From assembly GCA_963920765.1 (NCBI GenBank), contig OY987246.1:14814868-14878867 (forward strand): a DNA stretch of 64,000 bases, given 5' to 3'. The stretch comes from Ulota crispa (Eukaryota; Streptophyta; Bryopsida; Orthotrichales; Orthotrichaceae). Made by a program: the position numbers and the translations under genes. Below, piece after piece: positions 10,095 through 23,602 of the stretch. Position 1 is the stretch's first letter. Every line of letters starts with the position of its first letter. Under the pieces are notes generated by a model. The model did not search any database. It saw only the letters and a list, made by a program, of their open reading frames with translations, and was not told where the DNA came from.

Positions 10095-13000
10095 ATGGTC
10101 ATCAAGGTGATGAAATGGCCGCTCCGCCAGTTCTTATCCAAGAAATATCAAGTCAACCTGGTTTTGAACAGACTTGACGGGCTCTCGGCTGCCGAATTTG
10201 AGAAGGAGCAACTGTACGTCGACTTGAAATGGAAAGGGCCAAAGAGTGCCCTTGGATCCCGATTTCGAAGCGTGAAACGAGATAAGACAAATGCTCTGCC
10301 GGTGGAGAGCAATGGATGTATTTCATGGGAGAAAGAGTTCGAGAATGTGTGTGTGCTTACAAATGACAAAATTGGTGTTTTCCAGCCATGGCACGTGTAT
10401 TTTGTCCTCTGCAAGGTAACTAGTCAGATGTTCACGACTTCTTCGTCTTCAGTATGGAAAATTAGAAGTTCTTTAATTTTAACCTGTCGTGGTTAATTGA
10501 ATTTTGCTCATTATACTTCTTCACAATTTTATTTGTTTGACATATGATAGTTTTCTTGCTGTTTATCTCTTTATAGCGTTTACTAATTGACGTATTCGAC
10601 GGGTGTTGCTTGTGTAGGCTTTGCCAGAAAGCACCAAAGGCAAGGTCTCTGTGTTGGGAACTGCCATTCTGGACATCGGACTTTTGGCTTCATCCGGAAA
10701 CGCCTCTAATTATGTCACAACTCTACCTGTGATGTATAATAGTGGAAGCTCTGATGTGGAAGCCGTTTTTGGGGTATTATATTTAACCTTTCAGATTGTG
10801 ATTGTATTTATAAATTGGTCTTGTTTTATTATTGTAGGATTTTTTTTAGAAGTGTTAATCGAGTTTACTTGTGTTTATTGTTCCCGTATGTTTTCTTTTT
10901 CTGCGCCTTTACACCTGGTTATTGCGAATGAGATTGTCATAGATTTCTGATGTTCATAGGTGAACATTGCTTGTAATTTGCAGATTACCTTCAGCTTCTT
11001 AGAGTTACGGACTATGTACGAGGCAGGCTTTGAGAGTGTGCACAGGCTGATGGCACCTGCGATGGCATGTATTGGCGGGGATCCCTACATCTGGGACCCG
11101 GAGGACGATGATGTTGTGAAGGTTCATCCGGATGTAGAGAAGAAGAAGAAGGTTTCTAAAGAGTTGTCAAAAGAGCAAGTTTTAGGTCTGAAGGGTAAGA
11201 AGAACCTTCAGCTCGAGGATGTTGACCCAAACGATGGTGGAAAATTTTCCCCTCGCAGTGATGGAAGCGTTCAAGATGCTCTGGATCTCTTTGACTCTGA
11301 CTGGGTTGACGATTCTGATTACGAGTATGGTGAAGAAGTTGAAGAAGCCAACATAGGGCAGTTTGTCAGTTATGGAACTTTAGCTGGTGTGAACCTTGTT
11401 GTGGAGGGTGCGTTGCCTCACCATGCGGACGAAGCAGCTGCTGGCTCTGCGGCTGCCGATGAAATTGAAGTTCGTGATAACATCCACAGTCGGGCTTTGG
11501 ACATGGCAATCCCGAAGGCGGATGCGGCTCCGGAGGAGGTTTCTACATCTGAGAACGGGGAGCTTGTTACGCAGGGCTCTTTGAAGAATATGCTCGCTTG
11601 GCGGAAGAGGAAGTTGAGTTTCAGGTCACCTCGATCTCGTGGGGAGCCATTACTGAATAAAGCCTATGGGGAGGAAGGTGGTGATGAAATTGACTGGCAT
11701 CGACGGCAGGCGGAGTCTTCCATAGAGTTTCCAGATCTGACAGTAAGTGCTAGTTTTTTTTGGCTGAGAAATTCTATCATGGTAGAATTTGGAAAGTTCT
11801 ACATTGGACGTGCTTCATATGAATTACACAATCAATTAGCAATTTGTGTTATGACATACTGAATGCATAAAGTACAATCAATGTGGGCAAACAACTTCCT
11901 TGCAACTCTACCGTGTGAAGATACGAATATTGTTCTGATGCCTACCATTTGTTTCCTCTTTTCAGCGTCGGAAAAGCGAGGAGAATAGTGCACTTGTTGC
12001 TGGAGCATTGGACTTCGGGGCGACGCTTTTTGCTGTTGGAACTTGGGAGCAAAAGGACATAATGAGCAGGGATGGACGGACACAGCTCTCTACAAAGGTA
12101 TTCTTCGCCTCTTTCGATCAGCGCAGTGAGAGCGCAGCAGGAGAGAGCGCTTGTACTGCTCTTGTGGCAGTTATAGCCGACTGGTTACACAAGCACCCCA
12201 CCCTTGTGCCTGGCAAAGCTGAATTCGACATGCTCATTCAGGAAGGTTCTACTGAGTGGAGAAACTTATGCACGGTGGAGGCATTCAAGGATCGGTTTGC
12301 AGACAAGCACTTTGACTTGGACACTGTCCTCGAAGCAGCAGTGCGACCACTCAGTGTCGTGCCTGAGAAATCTTTTGTTGGCTTCTTTGTTCCCGAAGGT
12401 GTGAGCGAGTCCTTGGACTTCCTGCAAGATGCCATGTCATTTGATGGCATCTGGAAGGAGATAGAGAGGGCAGGGCCAGCTGTCTACATTGTAAGCTGGA
12501 ATGACCACTTTTTCGTCCTGAAATTGGAAGAGGATAGATGCTACATAATTGACACACTTGGTGAGAGACTACAAGAAGGTGGAGAGCAGGCATACATTCT
12601 CCAGTTTGATGCACAGACTAGCCTTGGTCTAGCGCCAACTGTGAAGCCTGACGACTCTAAGATTGCCAGTCAACCGGAAGCCGCAGCTGTGGAGGTGTCT
12701 GATTCATTGGCAGCAGTGAAAGTGGGAACTGGTAGTGACCCTACTCCTCCAGCTTCTGATGCTGTTGCATCACCTAGTCAAACTCCTATGGAGTTTTTCC
12801 ATTCGACTGAGGAGGCATACAACGGAGGGAAAGCTTCATGCTGTCAGTTCATCAAAGAGTTCTTCGCTGCTCTGCCTCTACGGGAGCTCCAGAGTGACAT
12901 CAAGAAGGGTTTACTTGGGAAGGTCCCTCTGCACCAGCGGCTGCAGATCGAGTTTCACTACACGACTTCAAGGCCTTGCACGGAACTAGTGCCTGTGTAA
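10095..13000 (+). CDS. NT-type C2 domain protein (EEIG1/EHBP1 N-terminal family, plant)
   Basis: Coding exons: 10095-10415, 10618-10773, 10984-11742, 11966-13000. All introns are phase 0 and the product is 756 aa. Start ATG 10095 (MVIKVMKWPL...) is the first ATG in a frame that matches the conserved N terminus. Residues 1 to about 160 form the NT-C2 fold, with KYQVNLVLNRLDGL at the front and GTAILDIGLLA in the second exon. The middle (residues 160-410) is acidic and variable. The C-terminal block (from about 413) is the conserved plant-specific part: VFFASFDQRSESAAGESACT, VVPEKSFVGFF, FDGIWKEI, and the closing HQRLQIEFHYT. This architecture matches an uncharacterised Arabidopsis family typified, from memory, by At5g04860 and At2g25460. 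NT-C2 domains elsewhere help membrane or cytoskeletal attachment. The role here is unknown. Confidence 0.9.
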
Positions 13001-13640
13001 AGTAGGGGTGGAAAGTTGTTCCAAGTTTGGTTAGTGGGGCTAGACTTGGAACAGCGCATGAGAGTTATCTCTCGCTTTCGTTGCAGGATTTGACGATTCT
13101 GTCCAGGCACGAACAATTTTGGAATTTGAGACTGGCTTCAGGATGAGATATGGAGGGTGAAATCGGGGGCTATTTCACGAAGAATGGTTCATTCGAAGGC
13201 TGATACTTGCGTTACTTAACTACTTACCGAGGTCTCCAAACCTCTTCTAATTATCAGGGACTCTTTCATCTGACCGTCTTTAGCTATCTTTTGGTAGTTT
13301 TTGCTAATAATGAAGGATGCCGAGAGATTGAAGATGAGGGCATTTGATTTTACGAATGTTTACAAAGCGAGTGATAATCTTGCAGACGATAGACAGTAGT
13401 AGAAATGAAGGAAACTCCCTAGGCATCAAGTGGTGGGGGCGTGTGCACTTCAATTTGCTTTACAGTTGTATACTACCAGCAGATTCTAGCGTTTGCAGGG
13501 GTGGTTCGTCTAGTTCCATCACCCCTTTGACGAAGATGAAAGTTGTACTTTGGGACCTCGTGGTCTTGGAAGTCAATGTGAGTGTACAACGCTTTACTTT
13601 TCACTCACATAAATAAATGCTGGAATTTGATCCATTGCCT
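13001..13640 (+). other. Probable 3'UTR of the NT-C2 gene
   Basis: Moderately GC-rich sequence continues past the stop codon before composition falls to the intergenic level. A candidate poly(A) signal AATAAA lies at 13612-13617. An open frame at 13344-13616 shows no family resemblance and is best read as UTR. The exact 3' end is unknown. Confidence 0.4.
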
Positions 13641-15240
13641 GAGTTGGCTATTGTTCCATTTTTTTTTACTCTTGTATAGAATCTTATAGTGACTAAAATT
13701 GCAGAGGGTATTCTTTGGCGTATCTTAAATATGTTCACAATGTTCATAATGTTCCTTGTGTTTATACCTCCTTATGACACTCGCAAGGTAAGCCTACTAG
13801 TGTTGATGTACATCTAATAGCCTTGTTTTATTATCATTATCAAAATCTTGGTGCCAATGCCACAATTAAGTGTTCTTGCTTTATCCGCTCTGCACCAATA
13901 GGTCTCGGATTTATTTGTATGTGCATAACATGAGTCATATTTGTACAGCATTGTCCACAAATTGATAGTTTAGTAGTTGATAATGTTGAGGAGTAATTTA
14001 TGTTACAACTAGAACAAAGGACCGTCTAAGTTATTCAAGTTGTGTTTGGCCCTTTGCTTATCCAATAGTATACAATTTACGCTACAATTTACGTTGTTGA
14101 ATTCCAAATAAGTAAATACGGCCTTGTGATGTAGTCTTTCTTGGATTTACACATGAATATTGAAGATACCATTACACTCTTTTGTCTTGAAATTTTGCCT
14201 TTACGGTCTCTCTCAACAAAATGGGGTACCACTAAGATTGAATGCTCATTGTGCTTTCATTTGGTTTTGATGTAAACCACCCTTGTGTTTCATTGATATT
14301 ATAGAAGTTAAAAACATTAGGATCTAAGGAATTGCATTTTTTTTCAACATGTGATAAGTGACATGTTGTCACATATGGTTGAGAGAATATGTAATCTAGA
14401 GTATTAATGTCAGCAAAAACATGTTGTCTCCAAAAAATTAATACAAACACTTTACCAACAAGTTATATACTAGAATTGAACTTATTATTGAGCAACAAGT
14501 ACTACATAGGAGTGTTTTTTTTCACCTACTAGACGCCAAGGGTGCCCTCCCAGGAATGGAGTATTATGAGAGGGAAAGAGGCGCATTGGTTCAAATTTTG
14601 ACAAGGTGGCCTCATGAGGCCAAAAAAAAACACTAATTCATAGAAAAGAACTTATCACTTCTAAATGGAATTGGGATTGTCTCATGTCACTTATAGCACT
14701 CTGTACCCTTCCAATTCAAAAATATCATAAGACTTTTTGAATAACATCCTCAAAACTAGATTCAAAATAGTAGTTGCTTTCAAGATCAACTTGTTTTCAA
14801 ATGACATTTGCTTAATTGCTAAAACATTTTATATAATTGTATAGTAACATCCAACACCAAGAAACTCCAAAAAAAAGAAGCAATTCTACATAAAACCTTT
14901 ATAGAACCAACTAATGCACATTACATGCTTGGTTTTTTTAATAATTCAAGTATTAGAAAATGTACAAAAATGAGAATAGTTTTGCTAATTAATTGATTCC
15001 ATATCGATTTTGAACAATGCACTCCAATAGATTATTGAGTTCTTTGAAACTCAACTAAACAACAATCACTAGTGAAAAACAACAATTAAACATTTCAAAA
15101 TCAATAAAATCTCACTCAAGGTAGTATGGTAGCAATCTCAAGTCACATATGTACAGATTGTATTAATGGAAAAATATTAGCAAGACTATGGGACTTGTTA
15201 TTGTTTGACAAGGTTGAAATAATGATTAGCTAAATCTCAA
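13641..15240. other. Intergenic stretch, no gene seen
   Basis: AT-rich sequence between the NT-C2 gene and the cyclase gene. I see no gene, RNA or clear transposon ends. The last few hundred bases before 15772, more GC-balanced from about 15330, probably hold the promoter and leader of the cyclase gene. Confidence 0.5.
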
Positions 15241-15771
15241 AAAACTCAAAAACTTGTTGGTATACTGTAGTATTGTCTTTCTCAGAGTTTCCTGGTGTAC
15301 TGGTATGTTTGTGTTCTTTGCTCAAACTCTTGGCGACGATTGCAGAGATGCCTCGTCGCAGCCTAGATGAGCTGCACTTGCAATGATTTTCAGAAGCTAT
15401 GGCGAATCGTGGCAAGAGCACTTTGCAGGCACATCATGTGGTGGACTGGTTGTCCTTAGCTGGTGCGTCAGACTTAATACTTAGGGTTTGCGAGAGCTCA
15501 TGTAGATCCTGAATCTTTGTATGGTCACCCTAACTCGAGGGAGTAGAAAAAAGCAAAGCATGATTGATGGCACGATTGCCGAATCGATCTGCTCAAGACC
15601 TTGCGGTTCGGTTTGAGAGAGCGCATTGCGGAACTCGACATGAATTTGACTGAAGAAAGCATAAGTTATCCTAGAAGAACATCGTCTTTGATCACATGCG
15701 ATTGTTTTTGGTTTAAACGAGCCGTGCAGATTGGCTACAGCGAGTAAGGGAGTCCGAAGAATCTAATATCT

Positions 15772-18700
15772 ATGGGATCGGAACATCGGAACAGCAGGAA
15801 GAGAAATTTAGCTCGTCAAACCGAAGCGATGGTTAAGCCGAAGCAGCGTCCCTTGCGTGCCGACGGTCGGAATGGTTTGGTGTGGCGTTATTCCGTCTTA
15901 ATATCGCTCCTCCTGTTGGTTACAGCTCTTGCTCTTCTTGGTTACAACTGGAACAGTGCTAGCGCGCTTCCACAAGAGGCTGTCGACAAGGATTTTCGTG
16001 TGTTTGGTTACAAGATTGTTAAGGAGTATCCTCATGATCCAGACGCATTCACTCAGGTTCGTAGGCATTTTTTTCCTAAAACTTGTGTCAACAATACGGT
16101 GAAATGTTTTATACATGTGCAATTCTCTTTGTGTGCGACTCACAAGAAAATAGGTTAAGCGCTTTGTGAAATAGCTAAGGCGCACATTAGGTTGATAGAA
16201 GAAGATTCTTGTAAATCTTTTGTTCTGTTCAAAGTGTCTCTGCCTACAAAATACCAGGATGTAATAATCCGTTGAAAATTTGTTGTTCTGGTGAACTCGA
16301 TTGTCGGAAAAAGCAGAACCTAAACAAAGTACTGATGCTTTGACAAGCTGTGAATGCTCGTTTTTTTACGAAGATTGTAACGGTTGTGTGGCAGGGGCTG
16401 TTTTATGATGGAAACGACACATTTTATGAGTCAACTGGTCTCAATGGCAAGGTAATTTTATGATTATGATTATTAATTTCCTTCAACTATGAGTGTCTGA
16501 ACTTCATTTAATTTAGTAGTAAAGGTGTTGGCTGCATTGCCGTATGCAAAGAGCTAGCTTTGTTGAAGGAAGTTATTTTAACATTGTCACTTGTAAAGGA
16601 AAGAAACTATGGGAGCTTTTGACTTTGATCTCGAGTCTCTTGATGCGATTTTTTGTTCCGTCTAATGGATTTCCTCTGTGGATTCTAATTTTCATTTCCT
16701 GCATAATGGACGTGAATTGTTGTGTTATGGCAGTCCTCTGTACGCAAAGTTGACGTCAAGACCGGCAAGGTAACCAAGACTTCGGCTCGTGCAATGTAGT
16801 ACCTTTCCCTAGCACACGCTGAAGTAAATAGTGCAGCAATTTCGCTGTTCAATCAAAGTTCGTTGAATGGTGAATTTCAGCACTAGTGATTTGATTGTGG
16901 ATGTGAAAATAGGTGCTGCGAAAAACAAGATTGGACAAGTCTCTCTTCGGGGAGGGCTTAACCCTCTGGGGTTCAAGGTGTGGGAGTCACGTCTCTTTCC
17001 TTATTATGTTTCAAATTCTTAAGTTTATTTTCAATCTTACCGTGCATCACGTCGGGGCTTTTGCGGTAAGCTTGTGCACTTTTACTATGTAGCAATGAAA
17101 TGATCTTATTCTGGAAATGATTAAAGTTCCGACACCAAAGAACGCAAATTTGTACCAGATTTGTTTTTTCCACCTTCAATGTATGTAGAGGTGGATGTAT
17201 CAGGGCCTTGAATTGTGCTCCTACGTAGGTTGCGTTCCGGCCAAATTGTCGGCAACCAACAACGTTTTTTTGGACTGTTTCTGAATTGACTTTACACATT
17301 GATTACTGTCATCGATTAGAAGATTCCACCGGTGGTTTGTTTCATATGATACTATCAAACTAGCTCGATATTTTCCTTGCCGTACTTCAGCAACCTGCAA
17401 CAATGTCTTGTCAGTTGGATATGTCAACATTGAAAGTCTAGGTTGATGTCGTTTGAATTAACAAGTTTTTGCTGTGCAGGTTGTTGCAAGTGACATGGCT
17501 ATCGAAAAAGGGATACATCTATGACAAGAGAACTCTCAAACTGGTGGTTTTTTCCCCCACAATCTCACAATGCACAGTTTCTATAATGTCCTTCGTCGGT
17601 CCATGGCAAGAGGCTTTTGTGACACATTCTACTTCATTCAGACGAATATTATGCTTCAATTAGGTAGTATGCACGACATATGTTCGTGCACACTCTGAGT
17701 GCAGGTTTGTTTACGTATCAGGTAGACAGTTTCAAACATCCCATGCAGGATGGGTGGGGCCTCACGTCAGGGAAGGATCATATAGTCGGGAGTGACGGTA
17801 CTGCTAACATTTACTTCATGGATCCCTCGACTTTCAAAGGTAATTCCCCTTGAGAATGACGACATACCATTAAATACTGAAGCGAGTTATTGATTGGAGT
17901 GCTCGGCGACATGCTTTGTGCTGAACGTTCATGTGTTGGATGTTCAGAGATAAGGAAGGTAGTAGTTACAGATAATGGCCAGCTAGTTCCAAACTTAAAC
18001 GAGTTAGAATACATCAAGGGCGATATTTGGGCGAATGTCTATCTGGTAATTTCCTAACACCCTGCTTCTGAACGATGTCGTATCATGCTGGATTGATTTT
18101 CTGGGAGAATTCAGGTGGTTACTTTTGCATGTAGTGAACGTCTCCTGGAGGTTCCTAATTTCGTCTTTGATTCCACAGACAGAGTGTATTGCCAGAATTG
18201 CACCAGAGAATGGGAAAGTATCTGGCTGGCTTCTCATGCATGGCTTAAGGTAATCCGGACTCACAATTTATCCGGCGCAAAGTATGTTCGATAGTTTTTT
18301 GTTTTTCTCATTACTTTTTCAGGGGTCTGATCTTTGCTAGAGGCTTCTGGTGTTGCTCATTTGCTATGGAAAAAGTTCATCTCGTGTTGGATAAGTCTAA
18401 TGCACCTTCTTTGTCTTGAAAACAACTCATTCTCTCTCAAAAATTGCAGGAGTGCTCTAATTGCTCAAGGAGTGAGGGTAAGTGATTGCCCGTCCTAGTT
18501 TTTTGTTATCCACGAACTTTCTTGTCTTCTGCATCTACGATGATATCATTGCGTATGCACGGGCTAGGCGTTTGGACACATAGCGATGCCATTGTGGCTT
18601 CCTAAAAGTCGCCTTTGTCCACCTCCCTGGGCCTCCATTAATCACGAATCCCTCAATTTTGAAACTAGATGCAAGTGGTTCCTGTGGACATGCACAGATG

Positions 18701-19183
18701 TTAAAAATGTATACAATCTCTTTGGTTACCAGGACTTTAAAATTTGGTCACTTCTGCACGAATATAAGTTTTCTGGATTTTCCGTTCGTTGTTGAATGAT
18801 ACTTGTTATATCTTTACTCATGGTTCACTTCATCACCAGGGAATGGATGTGCTGAACGGAATTGCTTGGGATAGTGAGCGTGACCGGCTCTTTGGTGAGT
18901 GCTCGTGATTCTTACATTTCTGATGCGAGTAGAAATGCAGCACTAATTGTCTTATTTACGGGCTGTTTTACCGATGGCTGTGTAACATTTCATTAACCAG
19001 TATTGTAGCTTGGATTGCAACTCCTGAGTAGAGTTTGGTATGCGCTCGTGTGCAGTTACTGGGAAACTATGGCCAAAGGTTTATGAAATCGAATTGGTTG
19101 ATCAAACTGACCATCATCAAGACCTCCGGGCTGTCCGGAAATTGTGCATAGGAGAGCAGATTGTGTGGCCTGGTACAGTCTGA
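15772..19183 (+). CDS. QCT: Glutaminyl-peptide cyclotransferase (plant-type glutaminyl cyclase)
   Basis: Eleven exons: 15772-16056, 16395-16451, 16734-16769, 16913-16977, 17480-17543, 17722-17839, 17948-18045, 18179-18249, 18450-18477, 18840-18894, 19056-19183. The product is 334 aa, close to the roughly 320 aa of the Arabidopsis membrane-anchored homologue (At4g25720, from memory). Residues 1-40 are basic and cytosolic, and 41-58 (SVLISLLLLVTALALLGY) are a type II signal anchor. The catalytic beta-propeller starts near residue 75. Family motifs include FRVFGYKIVKEYPHDP, GLFYDG, LFGEGLT (about 137-143), DGWGLTSG, NELEYIKGDIWANVY and NGIAWDSERDRLFVTGKLWP. The enzyme converts N-terminal glutamine to pyroglutamate on secretory-pathway peptides and proteins. 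All exon joins keep frame. The donor after exon 5 (GTGGTT) is weak but is fixed by the conserved KLVDSFKHP join. Confidence 0.93.
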
Positions 19184-21243
19184 CCTGTATCATATGAAGC
19201 TAAAGTAGCAAGGTTTTCAAGTATCCTCGTCATTCAGTTCATTGTTTGTGACTTCTGAATGGCATGGATCTTGCTGTAGACAAGGTACACTAGCCTAGAA
19301 TCCTACTAGAGTAGTCCCATCCCAAGGTGAACGAGATCAATTGGCTCTAGAGAGGCATGTTGTGATCATAAAATTCCCTTCAAGCCTGTGATCAATCAAT
19401 GAGGCCAACGGCCTTGTAATTTATTCATTATGTGGCTCTGGTTTTGAACTTGGTTGAGCCAAGAACGAGCTCAAAACATTTTTTATTGAGGAGTCTCGTG
19501 AAGCTTGTCAAGCATTGAAAAATAGTCAGCGACGGGCTTAATTTGTGACATGATATTGTCGTGTCTCTGCAGTTCTCTATGCTACTCCGATTTTCCAGGT
19601 TAACTTAGAGCTCGATAGTTTGAGGCCACTGTAAACGCTACTGTTATGGCTGAGGTATGGATAATGTTCGACTGATATTTTGCGTGAAACTGCTTCTCCT
19701 TACTAGTGTATGCTGCGTAAATATTCGAAGTTAGAAATTATCTTTGGCCTGGTGCAATCAGCAAACGGTGAAGACCTGTAAGGTGTAAGCTTACAGGTAA
19801 TCTTTACTGACTTTGATTAACAATGGTCATAATAAGTTACCTCCGTCTGAAGGCAATAGTTTCTAGTTGGAAAAATGCCTCTGCACGTGTAAAATTTATT
19901 GGATTCTGTTTATAATTCTTCTTTTATCTCCTGTATAAAGGTAAGAAGGTTTATTAAGTTAACATTGACGGAGAATTGTCTAGTCCTGGCTTTGACTAAC
20001 TTAGCTGTGGGCTGTGGGCTGTGCATTAATCAAAATATAGCAGCTGGCTAATGCTGAAACTCTTCTGAGCTCGCTTTCCGAAGGCAATTACAAGAGACTG
20101 CTCCAGTAATTGAATCTCTCCCTCTAAGTGCACTGTAAGGTAAACAATTTGTTTCCTTTTCCCAAGATGAAACGCTTCAGAAGCACTAACCTGTTGCGAG
20201 TTTATTGACAAAGCAGGTAAATCCTTAAATTATTAATTACAGCGGGTTAAAGGTGCCATAGAGGTTTGGTGCATGACGTATGCTTACATGCTGCAATATT
20301 TCCCATACATGCCTATTTCGCCCAGGATTCATACTTTGGATTCCCAAGAAATAGATTCTGAATGATCTATAACACGTGAGTATCCATCTAATGGTACAGT
20401 GCTCACAGTGTTCTTGGGGAATGAGTACCTGTTGGCATTGAAGGCAATAAACAAGGAGTGTTTCCTTCTGGGTACGTGGCAACCGAGTGAAATTATCGTT
20501 TACCCAACTGAGTTTGTGAACCTTAGAACTTCCTTGATATGGGCACAACTGGATGAAGGCGGCTTTGCATTGCAGCCCTCAATCCTGAAGTAACAAGTGA
20601 GGAGTCGTGCAAATGAAACCTAAACCTACTTTCAGGGCACATTATGGGAGCTGTGGAAGGTGATTGGGGTTAGGATTCCATTGGAGGAAATGCATAGGCA
20701 GTTTGATGGCTCAAAACATGTAATTATAAAGCTCTAAGGTCTGGTTCTCATGTGCAGTAGTGGCGTGGACTATGCTAGTTCTTTCAGCGGCGAATCTGGC
20801 TCATGCTCAGGAAAGTTTACATGGACAAAGTTTGGTTCGATCGATCAGCCTAACAATGATCATGGCTGGTTAAGGCCTGCTGGAGATACAAGCAAGGCCG
20901 GGCGGCTTGACATGGGGGCAACAGTAGAATATTCAAGACTTTTTTGTTTGGAAATCTGTAAGGGACGGTTCAAAATATGTCTCAAATCCCACTGAATTCT
21001 CAAATTGGTTGAGAGAATTTCAAGTTTTGACTTTTTGTGTCGCACTATATTATGGGTCCCAATTCTTTTACAATTGCTTACATGGCAGTCTTTTGTGGGG
21101 ATTCTGGTGCCTAGCAAGTGAAACTTTTGGTTTTGCAGAAATGAAAACCATCCAAGTTGGAACCAAGTCCCAACAATTTTGATTTTTGTGTACAAAACAT
21201 TTGGACCTTTTCTTCTTTTTTTTCCCCAGCTAGGGGCCAGCGT
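19184..21243. other. 3' flank of the cyclase gene; unassigned low-AT stretch
   Basis: The first few hundred bases are probably 3'UTR. Composition stays balanced to about 20990, and a frame at 20750-20995 is rich in Ser/Gly and looks protein-like (KFGSIDQPNNDHGWLRPAGD). I cannot match it to any family or connect it by splicing to the cyclase. It could be an extended UTR, a non-coding transcript or a gene remnant. Confidence 0.35.
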
Positions 21244-21247
21244 TTAA

Positions 21248-22089
21248 CCCGGCTAAAGTTCTTTGACTGTGTTACACCGAAAAACTCTCAACATGAGTCT
21301 TTTTGATGGCAAAGGTAAAACAAAAATGAAAAATAAAATCTTGGTGCAACTTACTGTAGGATATAGTAATAGAGTACTTCATTATGCTATTGTAAAAAGA
21401 TGAAAGATTTATGCAGCACACACCAATTACTTTCACTTTTTTGCTTGAACTCTTTTAGATTGATTTTCATAATAGAGTCGGTCATATGCATAAAAGTTTC
21501 ACAACATTTTGAATTGGAGAACATATACTAAAAAATTGGAATAGGAAACTAGCTTCAAGAAAATTCTCATACAAAGTTGTGAATTCAACTATTTTCAGCT
21601 TCTACATACAATGATTTTTTCAAAATGTGAACAATAGAGTTTTAGATTTTAGCTAGCTTCATATAAAGGAAAAAAAAATTGGCCAAAAATTGTTGCTTTG
21701 ACAAACTTGATTAACATCTAGCCAATTCTAACAAAGGTGAAGTAAAGAGCAGTAAGCAAAAACAATTGCCTTCGTGGAATGAGCTTGGGTTAGATTTGAC
21801 AAGAAAATAACTTTGCCCCTCAACGTTAGAGCAAGATCCCAAAATTTCACGTAAACAAATGTGCATGTGTTGCCTTACAAGCAAACAAAACTACATATTG
21901 CATCATAACTTTTTACTACAAATCAAAATGGCTTGAGAATTGTTGCATTGAAAAGCTACTCCTAGAGCACACATTCTCTAATTTTTAGTGTGAAAATATA
22001 TTTATTATTCTATAATTACTAGCTTGCCCAAAATTGCTATGTTGCAAAAAAAAAAAAAAAAAAAAAAAAAGTACTTGGTCCTTTAGGGG
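21248..22089. mobile_element. TTAA-type element related to family X (diverged)
   Basis: The right end, TTGGTCCTTTAGGGG before CTAA (22090-22093), and the subterminal GCCCAAAATTGCTATGTTGC match the end of the element at 46226-47135 in reverse complement. A 26-nt poly(A) run (about 22046-22071) replaces the short A run found there. A candidate left end is CCCGGCTAAAG after TTAA (21244-21247), giving about 842 bp, close to family X length. The left boundary is tentative. Confidence 0.45.
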
Positions 22090-22144
22090 CTAAATGGAAC
22101 TTGAGCAATTTGGATGAGGGACATGGTGTGAACCGCCCACTTAA

Positions 22145-22371
22145 CCCCTAAAAAATGTTGCTGTATTGTATATGCTCTCTTGTGTTGTATACGGATGGGA
22201 TATTTGGGTAGCACATGAATCCTATTAGAGTTGTAAATTTTTAACCAAGTCAGAGACATGCTACCCCTCAACTAGGATATTCTGAGAAATTTTTGACATT
22301 TGTCACAAGCCATTACTTTAAGTACTAAATGGTCCATGTACAAATGCAGCCAACACTTTTGGGTCCTTTGG
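22145..22371. repeat. Dispersed repeat Z, copy 1
   Basis: Starts CCCCTAAAAAATG after TTAA (22141-22144) and ends near GGGTCCTTTGGGGG. The interior, including TATGCTCTCTTGTGTTGTAT and GACATTTGTCA, is clearly repeated in direct orientation at 23603-23823. It is non-coding. The boundary motif again resembles the TTAA element ends. Confidence 0.55.
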
Positions 22372-23329
22372 GGGTTCCTAGAACTCTTGGGAAGACGTTT
22401 TCTGTCTTTGAATAAATGCAAGGAGGACTCACGAATGGGAAAGAACATTCTTCATTCTTTTTTTTTGTATGAAGGAGTTGCCTGGATTCGTTTACAATGA
22501 CTGGTGCTGGATATACCTTCCTAGTGATATTTTTGACTATCTACATGAGAAATCAGCAAATCCATGGATCAATGTGTAGTGTACTTTGGCATTTTTTTTT
22601 CCCTCTTTCTAATTTTTACCTACCTGTTTTTAACCACAATAGATACAATTTTGAGATTGAGTACAAATGAAGAAATGAAATTTAGAGAGTATAATTTCTA
22701 CTCCAATTTGAAATTTTTCAAAATTTCCTAAAAGTAAGTATTTTATTGCAATTTGAACTTTTGGGCCTATTACCATGAAGTGCTCATTTTCTTATTTTGA
22801 AATGACATGGTAAGGTTTTTCAGCACCATGTTATTTTACACTAATAACATACACGAATGAAGAAGTGTTCACATTTTGTCATTTAAATTTTTTACATTAA
22901 TTTTTATTAAAAAATTCGTCATATTTTCGTTTTTTTACAATTTTTAAGAAAGAAATTACTGTTTGCATGTACGAGAAAAGAAATAAAAAAGAATCATTCA
23001 TGTTTAATTGTAAAACGGGAGGAGAGAGAGAGAGGAACTTTGAAATTTCAAAAAGTGGCCATACACTTGTACAGTAAGACTTACAGTACTGTACCTTTGA
23101 GGGTTCAATCAAGCATGTTTGACAATACAGTCAGTCTTCTTTCACTCGTTTCTGATCCTTCATGTAAATTAAGAATTATTTTGTGATAACAAGTTACTCA
23201 GTCGCCCAGCCAAAAAATGTGCTTCAGTGCACGCCTTTAGGACCACCAACCTTAGCGTTACCGTTGCCAGAAATAACGGCAACCTTGGGCACACCGTTGG
23301 CATTCTGGTGGTGCATATGAATCCAGTAC

Positions 23330-23535
23330 ACCATGAAGAACCGGCTATCCAAGTATCCACACAAGGAACCGGTTGAATGACAAAAAAAAACCTGGTTGAC
23401 ATTTTGAAGCTACTGCAAAAAAAAAACCCGAACTTTTTCCATTTTTTAAAAAGTATAGCATGTTGTACTATATTATAGGAAATATCCGGTGTGTGCCAGA
23501 GAAAAACCGGTTGACAATGAAAAATAGTAACCAAT
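23330..23535. repeat. Repeat with AACCGGTTGA motifs, diverged copy
   Basis: Contains AAATATCCGGTGTGTG and AAACCGGTTGACAATGA, matching 57405-57560 in the same orientation and 27567-27720 in the opposite one. The low-complexity A runs obscure the boundaries. Confidence 0.5.
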
Positions 23536-23602
23536 GAAACTCAACAATCTTCTTGAACATTGCTTGGGAACATGTTTGCTAATAAGCATTTGTTAGAGCT
23601 AA

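Noticed and set aside
22046..22071. Poly(A) run as the tail of a retroposed gene
   Set aside because: The sequence on both sides matches the end of family X transposons, where a short A run is present at the same place, so this is expansion within the element.
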